Of a stretch of DNA of 64,000 nucleotides, positions 15,773 through 25,341 are shown piece after piece; the first letter of the stretch is position 1; each line of letters opens with the position of its first letter. This stretch comes from JBEPTX01 sp041691795 (GTDB taxonomy: Bacteria; Patescibacteriota; Saccharimonadia; Saccharimonadales; Saccharimonadaceae), in contig JBEPTX010000001.1 of assembly GCA_041691795.1 (NCBI GenBank), positions 310,001 to 374,000 on the forward strand, given 5' to 3'. The notes beneath the pieces were generated by a model. The model saw only the letters and a program-made list of their open reading frames with translations. It was not told where the DNA came from and ran no database searches. The position numbers were made by a program, and so were the translations under genes.

Positions 15773-16354
15773 ATGACAGTGAATACTAAACATATGACAT
15801 CAATAAATTATTACCGTCTGTTGGCGCTGACACCAAATGCAAGCGCAACCGAGATCAAGGCGCGCTATCGTCAGTTGTCACTACGATATCATCCTGACCA
15901 AGGTGGTAGCACTGCAAAAATGGCTCGGCTGAATGAAGCCTACCGTATACTTTCAAATGATTCGTTGCGTCGTCAATATGATAGAAAACACAGAATTATT
16001 CAGCATCCTAGATATAACGATTTTAAGGTCGTTCAGCCTAAAAAACCAGTCGCACCAGCGGAAGTTCGCCCACAACCAGTCGCAACAAAAAGCCGACGCA
16101 CGTTTTGGATGTGGGTTGCAGCGCCAGCAGTTTTTGTGTGTGCTTTTCTAGGCTATGGATTCTACTCGTTTATTCAACCCGTCCCGATCGTTAGCCAGCC
16201 AGTTGCGGCCTTGAAACCAAGAGTTATTAATGCGCCAATTACCGGGGTACCAAACGCGGCCAATCAAGATACGACGCATCACGTTACCTATGTCACCAGT
16301 GCTGCGTCAGATGCAACTCAAAATCGAGACTCTTCACCTACTGCAACGCAATAG
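15773..16354 (+). CDS. J-domain protein with a C-terminal membrane anchor
   Basis: 193 aa. The J-domain occupies about residues 10-68 (INYYRLLALTPNASATEIKA, then YHPDQGG with the HPD motif, then LRRQYDRK). A basic linker, one membrane helix at about 113-135 (WVAAPAVFVCAFLGYGFYSF) and a Thr/Ala-rich outer tail follow. There is no Gly/Phe region or zinc finger, so this is a class III J-protein that would stimulate DnaK at the membrane. ATG 15794 is an alternative start. Confidence 0.85.
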   Translation: MTVNTKHMTSINYYRLLALTPNASATEIKARYRQLSLRYHPDQGGSTAKMARLNEAYRILSNDSLRRQYDRKHRIIQHPRYNDFKVVQPKKPVAPAEVRPQPVATKSRRTFWMWVAAPAVFVCAFLGYGFYSFIQPVPIVSQPVAALKPRVINAPITGVPNAANQDTTHHVTYVTSAASDATQNRDSSPTATQ

Positions 16355-16412
16355 GATCAGCCAAAAACATTTGGACAATGGGTTCGTCACCTCTTTGACC
16401 ACAATCAGACTA

Positions 16413-16440
16413 TTGACAAATAAGTAATTATTGGTATACT
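16413..16440 (+). promoter_or_regulatory. Consensus sigma70 promoter of the 16495 gene
   Basis: TTGACA at 16413-16418 and TATACT at 16435-16440, with a 16-nt spacer. The leader of about 48 nt contains a small CTCAC/GTGGAG hairpin and an AAGGAGG site ending 5 nt before ATG 16495. Confidence 0.8.
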
Positions 16441-16494
16441 ATGCATACCGCTCACCCCGAGTGGAGTTTTTCACCCAACCGTCAAGGAGGACGA

Positions 16495-16830
16495 ATGGAT
16501 GTAAAAGATTGCTCCTCCATGGCGGAGTTGGCAGTGGTGATGGACAATATCGTGATAAAACACGAGAGTGATCCGGAATATGCCATCGAGGTTGAACACG
16601 CCAGATACTGGCTGAATCGCACTAAGAATGACATGCTTCATATACGCACACCGTATACCACCCCAGACTTTGCCCATTGGCTGGAAACGTATATCAACGG
16701 CTTGATACTCGCCGTGGTGTACCACAGAATTTCCCCGAAATTCAGCAATGATGACGAGGAGTTCTTAAACCACCTGGCCTGGCTAGGTAAAAAGGTTGTG
16801 GGAAAGTTTCCACAGTATCAACGCCCCTGA
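16495..16830 (+). CDS. Hypothetical protein, 111 aa (orphan cassette gene)
   Basis: No family recognised. The start at 16495 is set by the strong AAGGAGG site. The protein is soluble and mostly helical, with Trp/His-rich stretches (ARYWLNRTKNDMLHIRT, DFAHWLETYINGLILAVVYHR). It has its own consensus promoter (16413-16440) and a strong terminator right after the stop. Its codon use is less AT-biased than its neighbours. It belongs to the scattered one-gene cassettes of this window. Confidence 0.75.
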   Translation: MDVKDCSSMAELAVVMDNIVIKHESDPEYAIEVEHARYWLNRTKNDMLHIRTPYTTPDFAHWLETYINGLILAVVYHRISPKFSNDDEEFLNHLAWLGKKVVGKFPQYQRP

Positions 16831-16875
16831 AAGGATTTCTCGCTTTACGCTTGAGGACACCCTTTCGGGGGCGTC
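16821..16875 (+). terminator. Terminator of the 16495 gene
   Basis: CGCCCCTGAAAGG around the stop codon pairs with CCTTTCGGGGGCG about 30 nt later, giving a 13-bp stem, followed by TCTTC. Confidence 0.65.
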
Positions 16876-16885
16876 TTCATGTCAA

Positions 16886-17314
16886 TTAATTTTTCAGTGT
16901 GACACCGCAGGCATTGGCAATCAGTGAAAAATCTTGTTCTGAAATCTCGAATAATCCCCGCATAAATGGGAATCCCCAGTGCGAAGGATCGTGAATGAAA
17001 CTGAGTTCGGTAATCATTGGTTTGATTTCCGCTTCGTTCATTTGCATGAATTTCACATTACGTCGATACGGATGAAAATCTGGCGTCATCACAACCTGAT
17101 ATGACTCGGCATCCGTCACCTTACCCAGGGCAGTGAATTTCTGATATGGTTCGCCATCGGGATAGGCTGTTTTGCCCGAATAAAACACAATGTAATCACC
17201 TTTTTGCAGGCGTTTAAGATTGCGATCACTGCCGTGATTTGCCTGCGTGAACCCACCGGCAACCCCACGCAGTACATGTTCGCGCGCAATCGTATTAATC
17301 CAATACTTCGTCAT
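16886..17314 (-). CDS. EVE-domain protein
   Basis: 142 aa. A PUA-like EVE fold: MTKYWINTIAREHVLRG start, GDYIVFYSGKTAYPDGEPYQKFTALGKV in the middle and HWGFPFMRGLFEISEQDF near the end. EVE domains bind modified nucleotides or nucleobases and often accompany restriction or toxin systems, but no such system is next to it here. It follows the flavodoxin-like gene by 5 nt in the same direction. Confidence 0.88.
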   Translation of the reverse strand: MTKYWINTIAREHVLRGVAGGFTQANHGSDRNLKRLQKGDYIVFYSGKTAYPDGEPYQKFTALGKVTDAESYQVVMTPDFHPYRRNVKFMQMNEAEIKPMITELSFIHDPSHWGFPFMRGLFEISEQDFSLIANACGVTLKN

Positions 17315-17319
17315 GTTGA

Positions 17320-18051
17320 TTACCGATATTCAGGATTTTCGAAATCAAATCGCGCACCGGCATCCCACTCACTCCGTTGGTTGCCGTAGGCCGGAATGCC
17401 TCCAGCGTCCTTGAGCATTTTTGCCATATGCATCAAATTCCAGGTCATAAATGTTGTATTGCGATTGGTGAAATCATTATCAACACCAACAATCGTGCCA
17501 TCATCAAGTTTGTCACCATAGCTTGGGCCAGGACCCGCTTCGCCGATCCATCCAGCATCAGCTTGTGGTGGAATAGTGTAACCAAGATGCTGCAAACTAT
17601 ACAGAACATCCATCGCGCAGTGTTTGATACCGTCTTCGTTGCCCGTAATCAAACAACCGCCAACCTTGCCGTAATCTGCATACTGACCTTGGGCGTTCAG
17701 GATATGGGAATTGGCATATAGACGTTCGATGACTTGTTTCATAACACTGCTATTGTCACCAAGCCAAATCGGTCCAGCCAAGATAATAATGTCGGCCTGT
17801 TTGACCTTTTCATAAATCTCGGGCCACTCGTCAAACTCCCAGCCATGTTCGCGCATATCGGGCCACACACCAGTCGCAATTTTGTGATCAATCGGACGAA
17901 TTAATTCGGTTGTGACACCATTTTTTTCCATAATGTTACGACTCACATTAATCAACAGTTCCGTGTTGCTTTTTTCGGGTGATTTTTTCAAGGTGCAGTT
18001 AAAAACCAGTGTGTGTAATCTATTAAAGTCTCGTTTCGTATCGTCAGCCAT
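17320..18051 (-). CDS. Flavodoxin-family NAD(P)H-dependent FMN reductase-like protein
   Basis: 243 aa. A flavodoxin-like fold: N-terminal HTLVFNCTLKKSPEKSNTE phosphate loop region, the IILAGPIWLGDNSSVMKQVIERL segment typical of NADPH-dependent FMN reductases/WrbA relatives, and the later GCLITGNEDG. Probably an FMN-containing oxidoreductase of unknown substrate. A GGGGGA site precedes the ATG. It is co-directional with the EVE gene. Confidence 0.85.
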   Translation of the reverse strand: MADDTKRDFNRLHTLVFNCTLKKSPEKSNTELLINVSRNIMEKNGVTTELIRPIDHKIATGVWPDMREHGWEFDEWPEIYEKVKQADIIILAGPIWLGDNSSVMKQVIERLYANSHILNAQGQYADYGKVGGCLITGNEDGIKHCAMDVLYSLQHLGYTIPPQADAGWIGEAGPGPSYGDKLDDGTIVGVDNDFTNRNTTFMTWNLMHMAKMLKDAGGIPAYGNQRSEWDAGARFDFENPEYR

Positions 18052-18078
18052 ATGTCCCCCTTTATTCTCATTATACTC

Positions 18079-18525
18079 TTAGGAATGATGATGCATCAGC
18101 GCATGGCCCTTACCACGTGCGATCAACCAACGATTAACAGGAACTGTCACAATAAACGCAACGACGAGTGATATGGCCAAACTCGTCCAAAATAATGGGT
18201 CACTGAGCATCGCGTTCAGGGCACCAGGAATCACAACGACAACAAGATTATCTGTTATTTCCATACTCACAATTGAGACCGTATCAGCAGCCAATACAAC
18301 TTTCAGCGCAGCGCGAATTGCCATACCCGATCGAATAACTGATAACAATGAAAGTCCATAACCAAAAATAAATGCTAGTACAATCGAGAGTGTAATCATG
18401 ACAAAGTTAGACGCATTGATTGCCGTCCCAATCACCATTCCCGCTATCTCACCAATCGAACAGCCTAGCAAACAGTGCAATGTGGCGCTGATCGCTGTCC
18501 GTGTCAGTGATTGATCGTGGTGCAT
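18079..18525 (-). CDS. DUF4396-family membrane protein
   Basis: 148 aa with four to five membrane segments and the family pattern: N-terminal ATLHCLLGCSIGEIAGMVIG, a central MEITDN segment and a His-rich end (HALMHHHS). Conserved His, Cys and Glu in membrane helices suggest metal or cofactor binding, but no function is established. TATACT on the minus strand (18532-18537) is 6 nt before the ATG (leaderless-type). Confidence 0.85.
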   Translation of the reverse strand: MHHDQSLTRTAISATLHCLLGCSIGEIAGMVIGTAINASNFVMITLSIVLAFIFGYGLSLLSVIRSGMAIRAALKVVLAADTVSIVSMEITDNLVVVVIPGALNAMLSDPLFWTSLAISLVVAFIVTVPVNRWLIARGKGHALMHHHS

Positions 18526-18561
18526 ATATAAAGTATAGCAAACGCGCTATAATACCAACTA

Positions 18562-19917
18562 ATGAGTAAACAGCAAAAATTAATTCTGATCGTCAGTATT
18601 ATGGCGTCATTTGTCGCGTTTTTAGATTCATCAGTTATCAATGTCGCCCTACCTTCGATTAGCCGCGAGCTTGGCGGAGGGCTGGCCTCGCAGCAATGGA
18701 TAGCAGGAGCTTATCTTATTACACTTGGTGCACTTATTTTGGTCGCGGGATCGTTATCCGATCTTTTTGGTCGCAAACGAATTCTAACATGGGGATTGAT
18801 CGGATTTGCCGTCACGTCGCTACTATGCGCAGTCGCTCCGACCGTTCCTTTGCTGATTATTGCGCGTGCTTTACAGGGTGCGGCTGGTGCCCTACTCGTC
18901 CCTAGTTCATTGGCATTAATTATCAGTTCGTTTCATGGCGCCGCGCAAGGAAAAGCGATCGGTAGTTGGACGGCCTGGACCGGAATATCCTACATTGTCG
19001 GTCCACTTCTTGGTGGGTTTTTGGTTGATAACTTTTCGTGGCGATATATTTTTGCGCTCAATTTAATTCCTGCAGTCGTGACATTGTATCTCATGCGACA
19101 TTTGCGTAATGTACACGACCAAACAACCAGTACTAACGTCGATGTAATCGGGGCACTTCTTTGTACGCTTGGATTAGCTGGATCGGTATATGGACTGATT
19201 GAACAACCGCTCTATGGCTGGACAGCGCCTATTATTTACCTACCGCTAGCGATAGGTTGTTTGTCACTCATTTTCTTTGTTTGGTACGAAAGTAGGACAA
19301 ACGAACCAATGCTACCGCTCTCACTGTTCAAGATTCGTAATTTTGGAATTGGCAATATCGCAACAATTGCTATATATGCCGGATTATCGATTGCAACATT
19401 TTTGATCACTATCTTTGTCCAGCAAATCGGTCATTACTCGGCTGTTGATGCGGGGCTGACAATTTTGCCTGTGACGTTCATCATGTTTTTCCTGTCACCA
19501 CGATTTGGTGCACTATCCGGAAAGTATGGCCCGCGATTATTTATGACGCTCGGCCCAATTGTATCCGCACTAGGATTTGGTTTGATGCTAATGGTCGATC
19601 AGTCTGTTAGTTACTGGACGCAGATTTTCCCAGGCATTTTGGTATTTGGGCTCGGTCTTTCAATGACTGTTGCGCCGCTGACTGCAGCCATCCTAGGCGA
19701 TATCGATCCCAAACATGCAGGCATTGGATCGGCAATTAATAATGCGATTTCCAGGATTGCTGGACTTGTTGCGGTTGCAAGTATTGGCCTGATTATTGGG
19801 CCATCGCTCACTGTCGAGGGATTCCATAATGGCATCATTGCAATGGTTATCTTGCTCGTGTTTGGTGGCGTTATTTCAGCCTTTGGTATTCACAATCCAT
19901 CACACACGGCCGACTGA
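18562..19917 (+). CDS. MFS multidrug exporter, DHA2 (EmrB/QacA) type
   Basis: 451 aa, about 14 membrane helices. DHA2 signatures: LDSSVINVALPSI in helix 1, LSDLFGRKRIL (motif A) and the GPLLGGFLVDNFSWRYIF motif C region. A proton-driven exporter of drugs or metabolites. TATAAT at 18548-18553 is 8 nt before the ATG. It is followed by the DoxX-like gene on the same strand, which has its own -10 box. Confidence 0.92.
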   Translation: MSKQQKLILIVSIMASFVAFLDSSVINVALPSISRELGGGLASQQWIAGAYLITLGALILVAGSLSDLFGRKRILTWGLIGFAVTSLLCAVAPTVPLLIIARALQGAAGALLVPSSLALIISSFHGAAQGKAIGSWTAWTGISYIVGPLLGGFLVDNFSWRYIFALNLIPAVVTLYLMRHLRNVHDQTTSTNVDVIGALLCTLGLAGSVYGLIEQPLYGWTAPIIYLPLAIGCLSLIFFVWYESRTNEPMLPLSLFKIRNFGIGNIATIAIYAGLSIATFLITIFVQQIGHYSAVDAGLTILPVTFIMFFLSPRFGALSGKYGPRLFMTLGPIVSALGFGLMLMVDQSVSYWTQIFPGILVFGLGLSMTVAPLTAAILGDIDPKHAGIGSAINNAISRIAGLVAVASIGLIIGPSLTVEGFHNGIIAMVILLVFGGVISAFGIHNPSHTAD

Positions 19918-19946
19918 TCAAATGCTACTTATGGTATTCTAAATGT

Positions 19947-20411
19947 ATGCATAAAACACTCGAAAAGATCGATCATACCATTATTCAATCAGCTAAAAAA
20001 TCATTCATTCCCATTGCGCGAGTCGCGTTCTTTATTATCTTTTTCTATTTTGGTTTTCTCAAACTTGTCGGACTAAGTCCGGCTTCACCACTTGCCGAAG
20101 CATTGACGGCGCAAACAATTGGCATGCAGTATTTTGACGTGTCTTTTACTATTCTAGCGTTTGTGGAATGTTTAATTGGTGTTCTATTCTTGATCCCCAA
20201 AGCAACCCGTGTTGTCATCGCACTGCTTTTCGTTCACTTACTGGTCGTCTGTTCACCACTAGTCCTTGTACCAAATTACATCTGGACAAGCTTCTTGGTT
20301 CCTAATCTCGAAGGACAATACATTATCAAAAACGTCGCGTTAGTGGCGATTGCAATTGGGATTGCGGCACATGTGACGCCGCTCGGAAAATCAGCTAAAA
20401 AGAGCCGCTAA
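19947..20411 (+). CDS. DoxX/YkgB-like membrane protein
   Basis: 154 aa, four membrane helices. FFIIFFYFGFLKLVG in helix 1 and FVECLIGVLFLIPKATRVVIALL in helix 3 fit the DoxX-like superfamily (YkgB/DUF417 branch). Function is unknown, often linked to redox or stress genes. TATTCT at 19935-19940 is 6 nt before the ATG. It is convergent with the Nudix gene, overlapping it by 4 nt. Confidence 0.75.
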   Translation: MHKTLEKIDHTIIQSAKKSFIPIARVAFFIIFFYFGFLKLVGLSPASPLAEALTAQTIGMQYFDVSFTILAFVECLIGVLFLIPKATRVVIALLFVHLLVVCSPLVLVPNYIWTSFLVPNLEGQYIIKNVALVAIAIGIAAHVTPLGKSAKKSR

Positions 20412-20908
20412 AATTTGTTTTGACCGTAATTTGATTTTTCGAAAATCTGCTCAACATAAATAGCGGGATTATTATTAGCCCAATGTTCAACGGCCAGACC
20501 GTATTTGCGATCACCTGATAGGACTTGCTGTTTGTCGACGAGTTCCCATTCGTCGATTTCCGATTTTTGCAAAATAATGTGATCTGTCATACCGGGATCA
20601 AGTGGAGCTTTGAAAACGAATTGATAGGTCTGCGCAACATCACTCACACGGTTGATAACAACATAGAGTTCAGTCGATTCGGGTGCAATCACTAATCCAA
20701 CTTCCTCTAGCGTTTCGCGTAGTGCTGCGGTTTTAGGTGTTTCGTCACTATCGACAAACCCGCCTGGAAATGTCCAGTATGGTTTGTAGTTGGCTTTGAC
20801 GATGAGGACTTGGCCCTTATCGTTTTCGAGCAACATACCGCCACTAGCCGCGCGTTTAGCATGGGATTTCATCCATTCGCTATGTTCTGCGCGGCCAAAA
20901 AACTTCAT
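20408..20908 (-). CDS. Nudix hydrolase
   Basis: 166 aa. A complete Nudix box, from GGFVDSDETP to RETLEEVGL (G-x5-E-x7-REx2EExG), at about residues 49-71. It hydrolyses a nucleoside diphosphate linked to another group; the substrate cannot be told. It follows rny by 3 nt in the same direction, so both may share one transcript. Confidence 0.93.
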   Translation of the reverse strand: MKFFGRAEHSEWMKSHAKRAASGGMLLENDKGQVLIVKANYKPYWTFPGGFVDSDETPKTAALRETLEEVGLVIAPESTELYVVINRVSDVAQTYQFVFKAPLDPGMTDHIILQKSEIDEWELVDKQQVLSGDRKYGLAVEHWANNNPAIYVEQIFEKSNYGQNKF

Positions 20909-20911
20909 CGT

Positions 20912-22402
20912 CTATTTAGCGAATTCTATCGCGCGAGTTTCGCGAATAACGTTAACTTTGATCGTCCCTGGATATTGCATCGTGCTTTCAATCTTGGTGG
21001 CGATGTCGCGAGCCAATTTGATAGCCGAGAGATCATCAACTGATTTGGGACTAACAATAACACGTACTTCGCGGCCTGCACTGATTGCGTAGGCTTTTTC
21101 GATACCGTTAAAGCTGATAGCGATGTTTTCAAGATCACGCATACGTTCCGAGAAGTTCTCGGCGCTGATATTACGTGCACCTGGACGAGCCGCCGAAACC
21201 GCGTCAACCACACGAACAACCAATGCTTCTGGTGTCGTAGCTTCGATATCATCATGGTGCGCTTCGATCGCGTGGACAATGCGTTCGTCCATACCGTTTT
21301 TGCGAGCAAGTTCTGCACCAATATGGTGATGTTTGCCTTCTACCTTGTGGGTAACTGCTTTACCGATATCATGCAGCAATGTTGCGATTTTGGTGACACG
21401 AACATCTGCCCCGATTTCTTCGGCGATGAGCCCAGCCATGTGTGCCATTTCGGTACTGTGCATCAAGACGTTCTGGCCATAGCTAGTACGGAATTTTAGT
21501 TCGCCGAGTAGTTGTAGCATTTCTTTTGGAATACCGACAACACCGACTTCGCGGGCTGCGTCTTCACCAGCATGCTGAACTTCTTTTTCAAGTTGTTTTT
21601 CGGCTTTGGCGACGACTTCTTCGATGCGTCCCGGATGGATACGTCCATCTTTCATCAGCATTTCCAAACTGATACGAGCAACCTGGCGACGGATTGGATC
21701 AAAGCTCGAAAGCACGATCATACCTGGTGTATCATCAACCAAAATATCGACACCAGTTGCACGCTGCAATGCCTGAATGTTACGACCTTCTTTGCCGATA
21801 ATACGGCCTTTCATTTCGTCATCAGTCAGTTTGATAGCAGTAACAGTACGTTCGGCAGTGACTTCAGAACTCATACGTTCCATCGCAGAAACCAAAATTG
21901 TCTGAGCGCTTTCTTCGGCGTCATCCATCGCGTCTTTTTGTAATTTCGCAATCAAGCCGGTGAGATCATTTTTGATATCACGTTCGGTCATTTGCATCAG
22001 CTTTTCGGCAGCATCAGCTTTTTTTAGACCAGCGATTTTTTCAAGCTTCTCTTGTTGTTTTGAGCGGATTTCGCGAATCTCACCCTTCAAACCTTCGACA
22101 TCATCTTCTTGTTTGCGCAGTTTTTCCCCACGCTTGTCCAGTTCGTCCATTTTTCGGTCGAGTGTTGTTTCGCGGTCTGCTAGGCGAGTCTCGGTTTTTT
22201 TCCACTCTTTGCGGCGTTCGTTTTCTAGTTCAATCGCCTCATCTTTGGCTTTGAGAACAATATCTCCCGCCTTGGTTTTCGCTTTAGCAATTTCTTGCTC
22301 AACTTGGTTCTTGCCATCACTCTGGCGACGACGTTCGTAGGTATATGTACCTCCTACGCCTAAAACAGCCCCTACTATAGCGGCAATTATTCCCTCTATC
22401 AT
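20912..22402 (-). CDS. rny: Ribonuclease Y
   Basis: 496 aa. An N-terminal membrane helix (residues 1-20), a long Glu/Lys/Arg coiled coil (25-160), a KH domain with GRIIGKEGRNIQAL (about 205-220) and an HD domain with LLHDIGKA. A membrane-bound endoribonuclease that starts mRNA decay. An AAAGGA site precedes the ATG, so this is a leadered mRNA, unlike many neighbours. Confidence 0.97.
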   Translation of the reverse strand: MIEGIIAAIVGAVLGVGGTYTYERRRQSDGKNQVEQEIAKAKTKAGDIVLKAKDEAIELENERRKEWKKTETRLADRETTLDRKMDELDKRGEKLRKQEDDVEGLKGEIREIRSKQQEKLEKIAGLKKADAAEKLMQMTERDIKNDLTGLIAKLQKDAMDDAEESAQTILVSAMERMSSEVTAERTVTAIKLTDDEMKGRIIGKEGRNIQALQRATGVDILVDDTPGMIVLSSFDPIRRQVARISLEMLMKDGRIHPGRIEEVVAKAEKQLEKEVQHAGEDAAREVGVVGIPKEMLQLLGELKFRTSYGQNVLMHSTEMAHMAGLIAEEIGADVRVTKIATLLHDIGKAVTHKVEGKHHHIGAELARKNGMDERIVHAIEAHHDDIEATTPEALVVRVVDAVSAARPGARNISAENFSERMRDLENIAISFNGIEKAYAISAGREVRVIVSPKSVDDLSAIKLARDIATKIESTMQYPGTIKVNVIRETRAIEFAK

Positions 22403-22519
22403 ATGTGTTCCTTTCCCGTCTTTCCCTGAAGTGAGCTAGTTACGTCCGTATAAATGATTTATGCTTTGTTATCTGTCGATCAGGGGTGGCGTGGATTTCA
22501 AAAAGTTTCATGAATGCTT

Positions 22520-22552
22520 ATAAAAAGCTATATATATTGTAGCTCTTTTTTC
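22520..22552 (-). terminator. Terminator of the tsaE-tsaB operon
   Basis: Read on the minus strand: AGCTA, a 9-nt loop and TAGCT followed by TTTTTA, just downstream of the tsaB stop. Confidence 0.55.
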
Positions 22553-22566
22553 ATGCAGCCTGCAAG

Positions 22567-22953
22567 TTATTTACGTGGTTTTGTGATGTTGGCTTCGCCG
22601 CCATAAAATGGTAAAACGATTTTATCGTTCTGGCCCATCTGTAATTTTGCGATCGTATCTGTTTGCCAATTATCACCCTGGCCGCCAACAATCGGAATTG
22701 CCTGGCTATCTGCAATTGTATTGAGAACCGTTAGTCCAATGCGCAGCCCTGTAAAACTGCCTGGTCCCTGGAACGCAGCAATCGCAGTGATATCCGACCA
22801 CGTTTTGTCGTTTTTTACGAGCTGAGATTTCAGATATCCTAATAGCCCTTTGGCAAGCTGTCGATCGGCTTGCCATTGGTCGTCGTAGCGCCAATCACCG
22901 TCAATAAATGTCAGTTTACACACTGGTGTGCTGGTATCTAATAATAAAATCAT
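22567..22953 (-). CDS. tsaB: TsaB, short form
   Basis: 128 aa of the ASKHA-fold partner in t6A tRNA modification (N6-threonylcarbamoyladenosine at A37). MILLLDTSTPVCKLTFID and AAFQGPGSFTGLRIGLTVLNT are diagnostic. Typical TsaB is about 220 aa; here only the N-terminal half needed for TsaD contact is present and the C-terminal subdomain is missing. It overlaps tsaE by 4 nt. Confidence 0.9.
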   Translation of the reverse strand: MILLLDTSTPVCKLTFIDGDWRYDDQWQADRQLAKGLLGYLKSQLVKNDKTWSDITAIAAFQGPGSFTGLRIGLTVLNTIADSQAIPIVGGQGDNWQTDTIAKLQMGQNDKIVLPFYGGEANITKPRK

Positions 22954-23405
22954 TTTATGGCCTCCAAAAATTGCTGACTATGGACACCGCCTGCATGTAG
23001 TTCTAAATGACGAGACTCTTCCGTCGGTGACGTCAACGTAATCGTTACGCGATCATCTGGCAGCACACCATTTACCGGGCCCGCCCATTCAACAATCGTT
23101 ACCGCCTGCGGATCGTGCAGTGTTTCGCTAATTTCATCTAACATAATACCAGCGCTCTCTAAGCGATAAAAGTCATAATGCGCCAGCATAATTCCATCCC
23201 TGCCATGATACATTTGATTGATCGTAAAGGTTGGACTTTGGACCGTTTCATCAATCCCAAGACCGACCGCAATTCCTTTGACCAGCGTCGTTTTGCCTGC
23301 CCCAATATCACCAACTAATTCCACTGTCATGCCGCCACGAAGTAATCGGCCAATTTTTTGGCCAAATGCAAGCATCTGCTCAACTGAATTCACCTCTATA
23401 ATCAT
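22950..23405 (-). CDS. tsaE: TsaE, ATPase of t6A synthesis
   Basis: 151 aa. The P-loop GDIGAGKTTLVKG (about residues 33-45) and the later VEWAGPVNGVLPDD fit TsaE. It binds ATP and resets the TsaB-TsaD complex. TATAAT on the minus strand (23413-23418) is 7 nt before the ATG, so the mRNA is probably leaderless. Operon with tsaB; tsaD and tsaC are not in the window. Confidence 0.95.
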   Translation of the reverse strand: MIIEVNSVEQMLAFGQKIGRLLRGGMTVELVGDIGAGKTTLVKGIAVGLGIDETVQSPTFTINQMYHGRDGIMLAHYDFYRLESAGIMLDEISETLHDPQAVTIVEWAGPVNGVLPDDRVTITLTSPTEESRHLELHAGGVHSQQFLEAIK

Positions 23406-23568
23406 TTGTCTTATTATACCATTTCATAATTTTTAAATTTACTAGGGTAATATGAGGCTAGCCGTGAGCGTATCGTGGTGGTATAGTGGTATCAAACGTA
23501 AGCATAAAGGTGGGTATATTTAGTCTAGCGATTTTACTTTAGCTGACATACAATAGAGCGTAAGCATT

Positions 23569-25338
23569 ATGCGAATATCCGACGGAACAATAGAAAAACT
23601 ACTGTCGCAGAATAACCATGCGACCCCGGAACAAATCGCTACTCTGAAAGAAGAGGGTGCTCGTTCGAGGCGTCCGCTGCAAGATCTCGTCATCCAAGAC
23701 CAATTATTTGACGAGCAAACGCTGACAAAACTATTCGCTGAATACGCTGATATTCCCTACATCGAACTTGATGCAAAAGACATCCCTAGTGATGTCCTCC
23801 AAAAAATCCCAGAACACATCGCCCGTCAATATAACGCTATTTTGTTCCGGATCGACAAAGACGGCACGCAACATCTGGCTATGGAAGATCCTGACGATGT
23901 TCAGGCACTTGATTTCATCGAGAAAGAAATTGGCAAAACCAAAACCTATATCGCACCTCGCGAAAACTTGTTGGCCGCACTCGAGAATTATCGTAGCGAT
24001 GTCGACAAGGAACTTAACGAAGTTATTGATATTCAGCGTGAGGATAACACCGCAAATGAAAATGTTAGCGAAGCCGATGTTGCCGAAAACTCTCCGATCG
24101 CTCAGACGATCAACCTGCTGCTGGAATACGCCATCCGCTCGAACGCTAGCGATATTCACATTGAACCACGCGAGGAATTCGTCCAGGTTCGCTACCGTAT
24201 CGATGGCGTCCTCAAGGAAGTCAACCGTCTGCCGCGTAACGTGCACCGTGCACTGGTCAGCCGTATCAAAATTTTGTCTAATTTAAAGATCGACGAAAGT
24301 CGCGTTCCTCAGGACGGCCGTTTCAAGGTTCGTGTGGCTGGTAAACAATACGCTCTTCGTGTCAGTACTCTCCCTATCAGTGACGGTGAAAAAGTCGTTA
24401 TGCGTATTTTGGACGAATCCAACCAAGCAGTGACATTGCCAGAGCTCGGCTACTGGGGATACAGCTTGGCAACAATCTCCGAGACGATTACTGAACCGCA
24501 CGGCATGATCCTTGTCACCGGCCCTACCGGATCTGGTAAATCTACCAGCCTCTTTAGCCTTCTTACTCAATTGAACAGTCCTGATGTTAATATCTCGACC
24601 ATCGAAGACCCTGTCGAATACAAAATCCCAGGGGTCAACCAAACGCAGACCAACACCAAAGCCGGAATGACCTTTGCCTCTGGGCTGCGCGCACTCCTAC
24701 GTCAAGATCCAAATGTTATCATGGTTGGTGAGATCCGTGACGCCGAAACCGCCAACTTGGGCGTTCAGGCCGCCCTGACCGGTCACTTGGTATTCAGCAC
24801 CCTGCACACCAATAATGCTGCTACCTGTTTGCCACGTTTACTTGATATGGATATCGAACCATTCCTGATCGCCAGCACCATCAGCGCCATCATCGGTCAG
24901 CGCCTGGTGCGCCAACTGAAAAAAGAAACTCGCGTCGCTTATGAACCAAGCATTGAGGAAAAGAACGCGATTGTTAATTTATTCAACCTCCGTAATGATC
25001 AAGATTTTCGCTATATCCACGAACTCGAAAAACAAGCAGCTGCCCAGGGTATCGGTGGCAACGCACCACTCAGTACCGACGAAACTGGCATTAAAACTCT
25101 CTACAAAGTCGGCCAAACCGAAAAAGACGACGACGGATTCAAAGGTCGCGTCGGAATTTACGAAGTTCTCAACAACACGCCTGCAATCCAAAAGCTTATC
25201 ATCACTAATGCAACGAGCACTCAGCTGCAATCACAGGCCATTAGCGAAGGTATGATTACAATGCAGATAGATGGACTGATAAAAGCGCTGCGCGGCGAAA
25301 CAACAATCGAAGAAATACTAAGGGTCACCAAGGAATAA
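23569..25338 (+). CDS. pilB: PilB, type IV pilus extension ATPase
   Basis: 589 aa. An N-terminal MshEN-type domain (1-150), then the secretion ATPase core: Walker A GPTGSGKS at 318-325, the Asp box, Walker B (VIMVGEIRDAETA) and His box (GHLVFSTLHTNNA). The four-cysteine zinc motif of many GspE/PilB proteins is absent. An insertion-like segment (about 455-520) precedes the C-terminus. It powers pilus assembly at the inner face of the membrane. First gene of the pilus operon; pilC follows after 3 nt. Confidence 0.96.
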   Translation: MRISDGTIEKLLSQNNHATPEQIATLKEEGARSRRPLQDLVIQDQLFDEQTLTKLFAEYADIPYIELDAKDIPSDVLQKIPEHIARQYNAILFRIDKDGTQHLAMEDPDDVQALDFIEKEIGKTKTYIAPRENLLAALENYRSDVDKELNEVIDIQREDNTANENVSEADVAENSPIAQTINLLLEYAIRSNASDIHIEPREEFVQVRYRIDGVLKEVNRLPRNVHRALVSRIKILSNLKIDESRVPQDGRFKVRVAGKQYALRVSTLPISDGEKVVMRILDESNQAVTLPELGYWGYSLATISETITEPHGMILVTGPTGSGKSTSLFSLLTQLNSPDVNISTIEDPVEYKIPGVNQTQTNTKAGMTFASGLRALLRQDPNVIMVGEIRDAETANLGVQAALTGHLVFSTLHTNNAATCLPRLLDMDIEPFLIASTISAIIGQRLVRQLKKETRVAYEPSIEEKNAIVNLFNLRNDQDFRYIHELEKQAAAQGIGGNAPLSTDETGIKTLYKVGQTEKDDDGFKGRVGIYEVLNNTPAIQKLIITNATSTQLQSQAISEGMITMQIDGLIKALRGETTIEEILRVTKE

Positions 25339-25341
25339 TAT

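Noticed and set aside
21960..22340. Plus-strand Ser/Arg-rich ORF opposite rny
   Set aside because: It is the antisense shadow of the RNase Y coiled coil.
23470..23510. tRNA-like stretch GTGGTGGTATAGTGGTATC before pilB
   Set aside because: It resembles a D-arm only. No acceptor, anticodon or T-arm can be folded, so it is at most a remnant.
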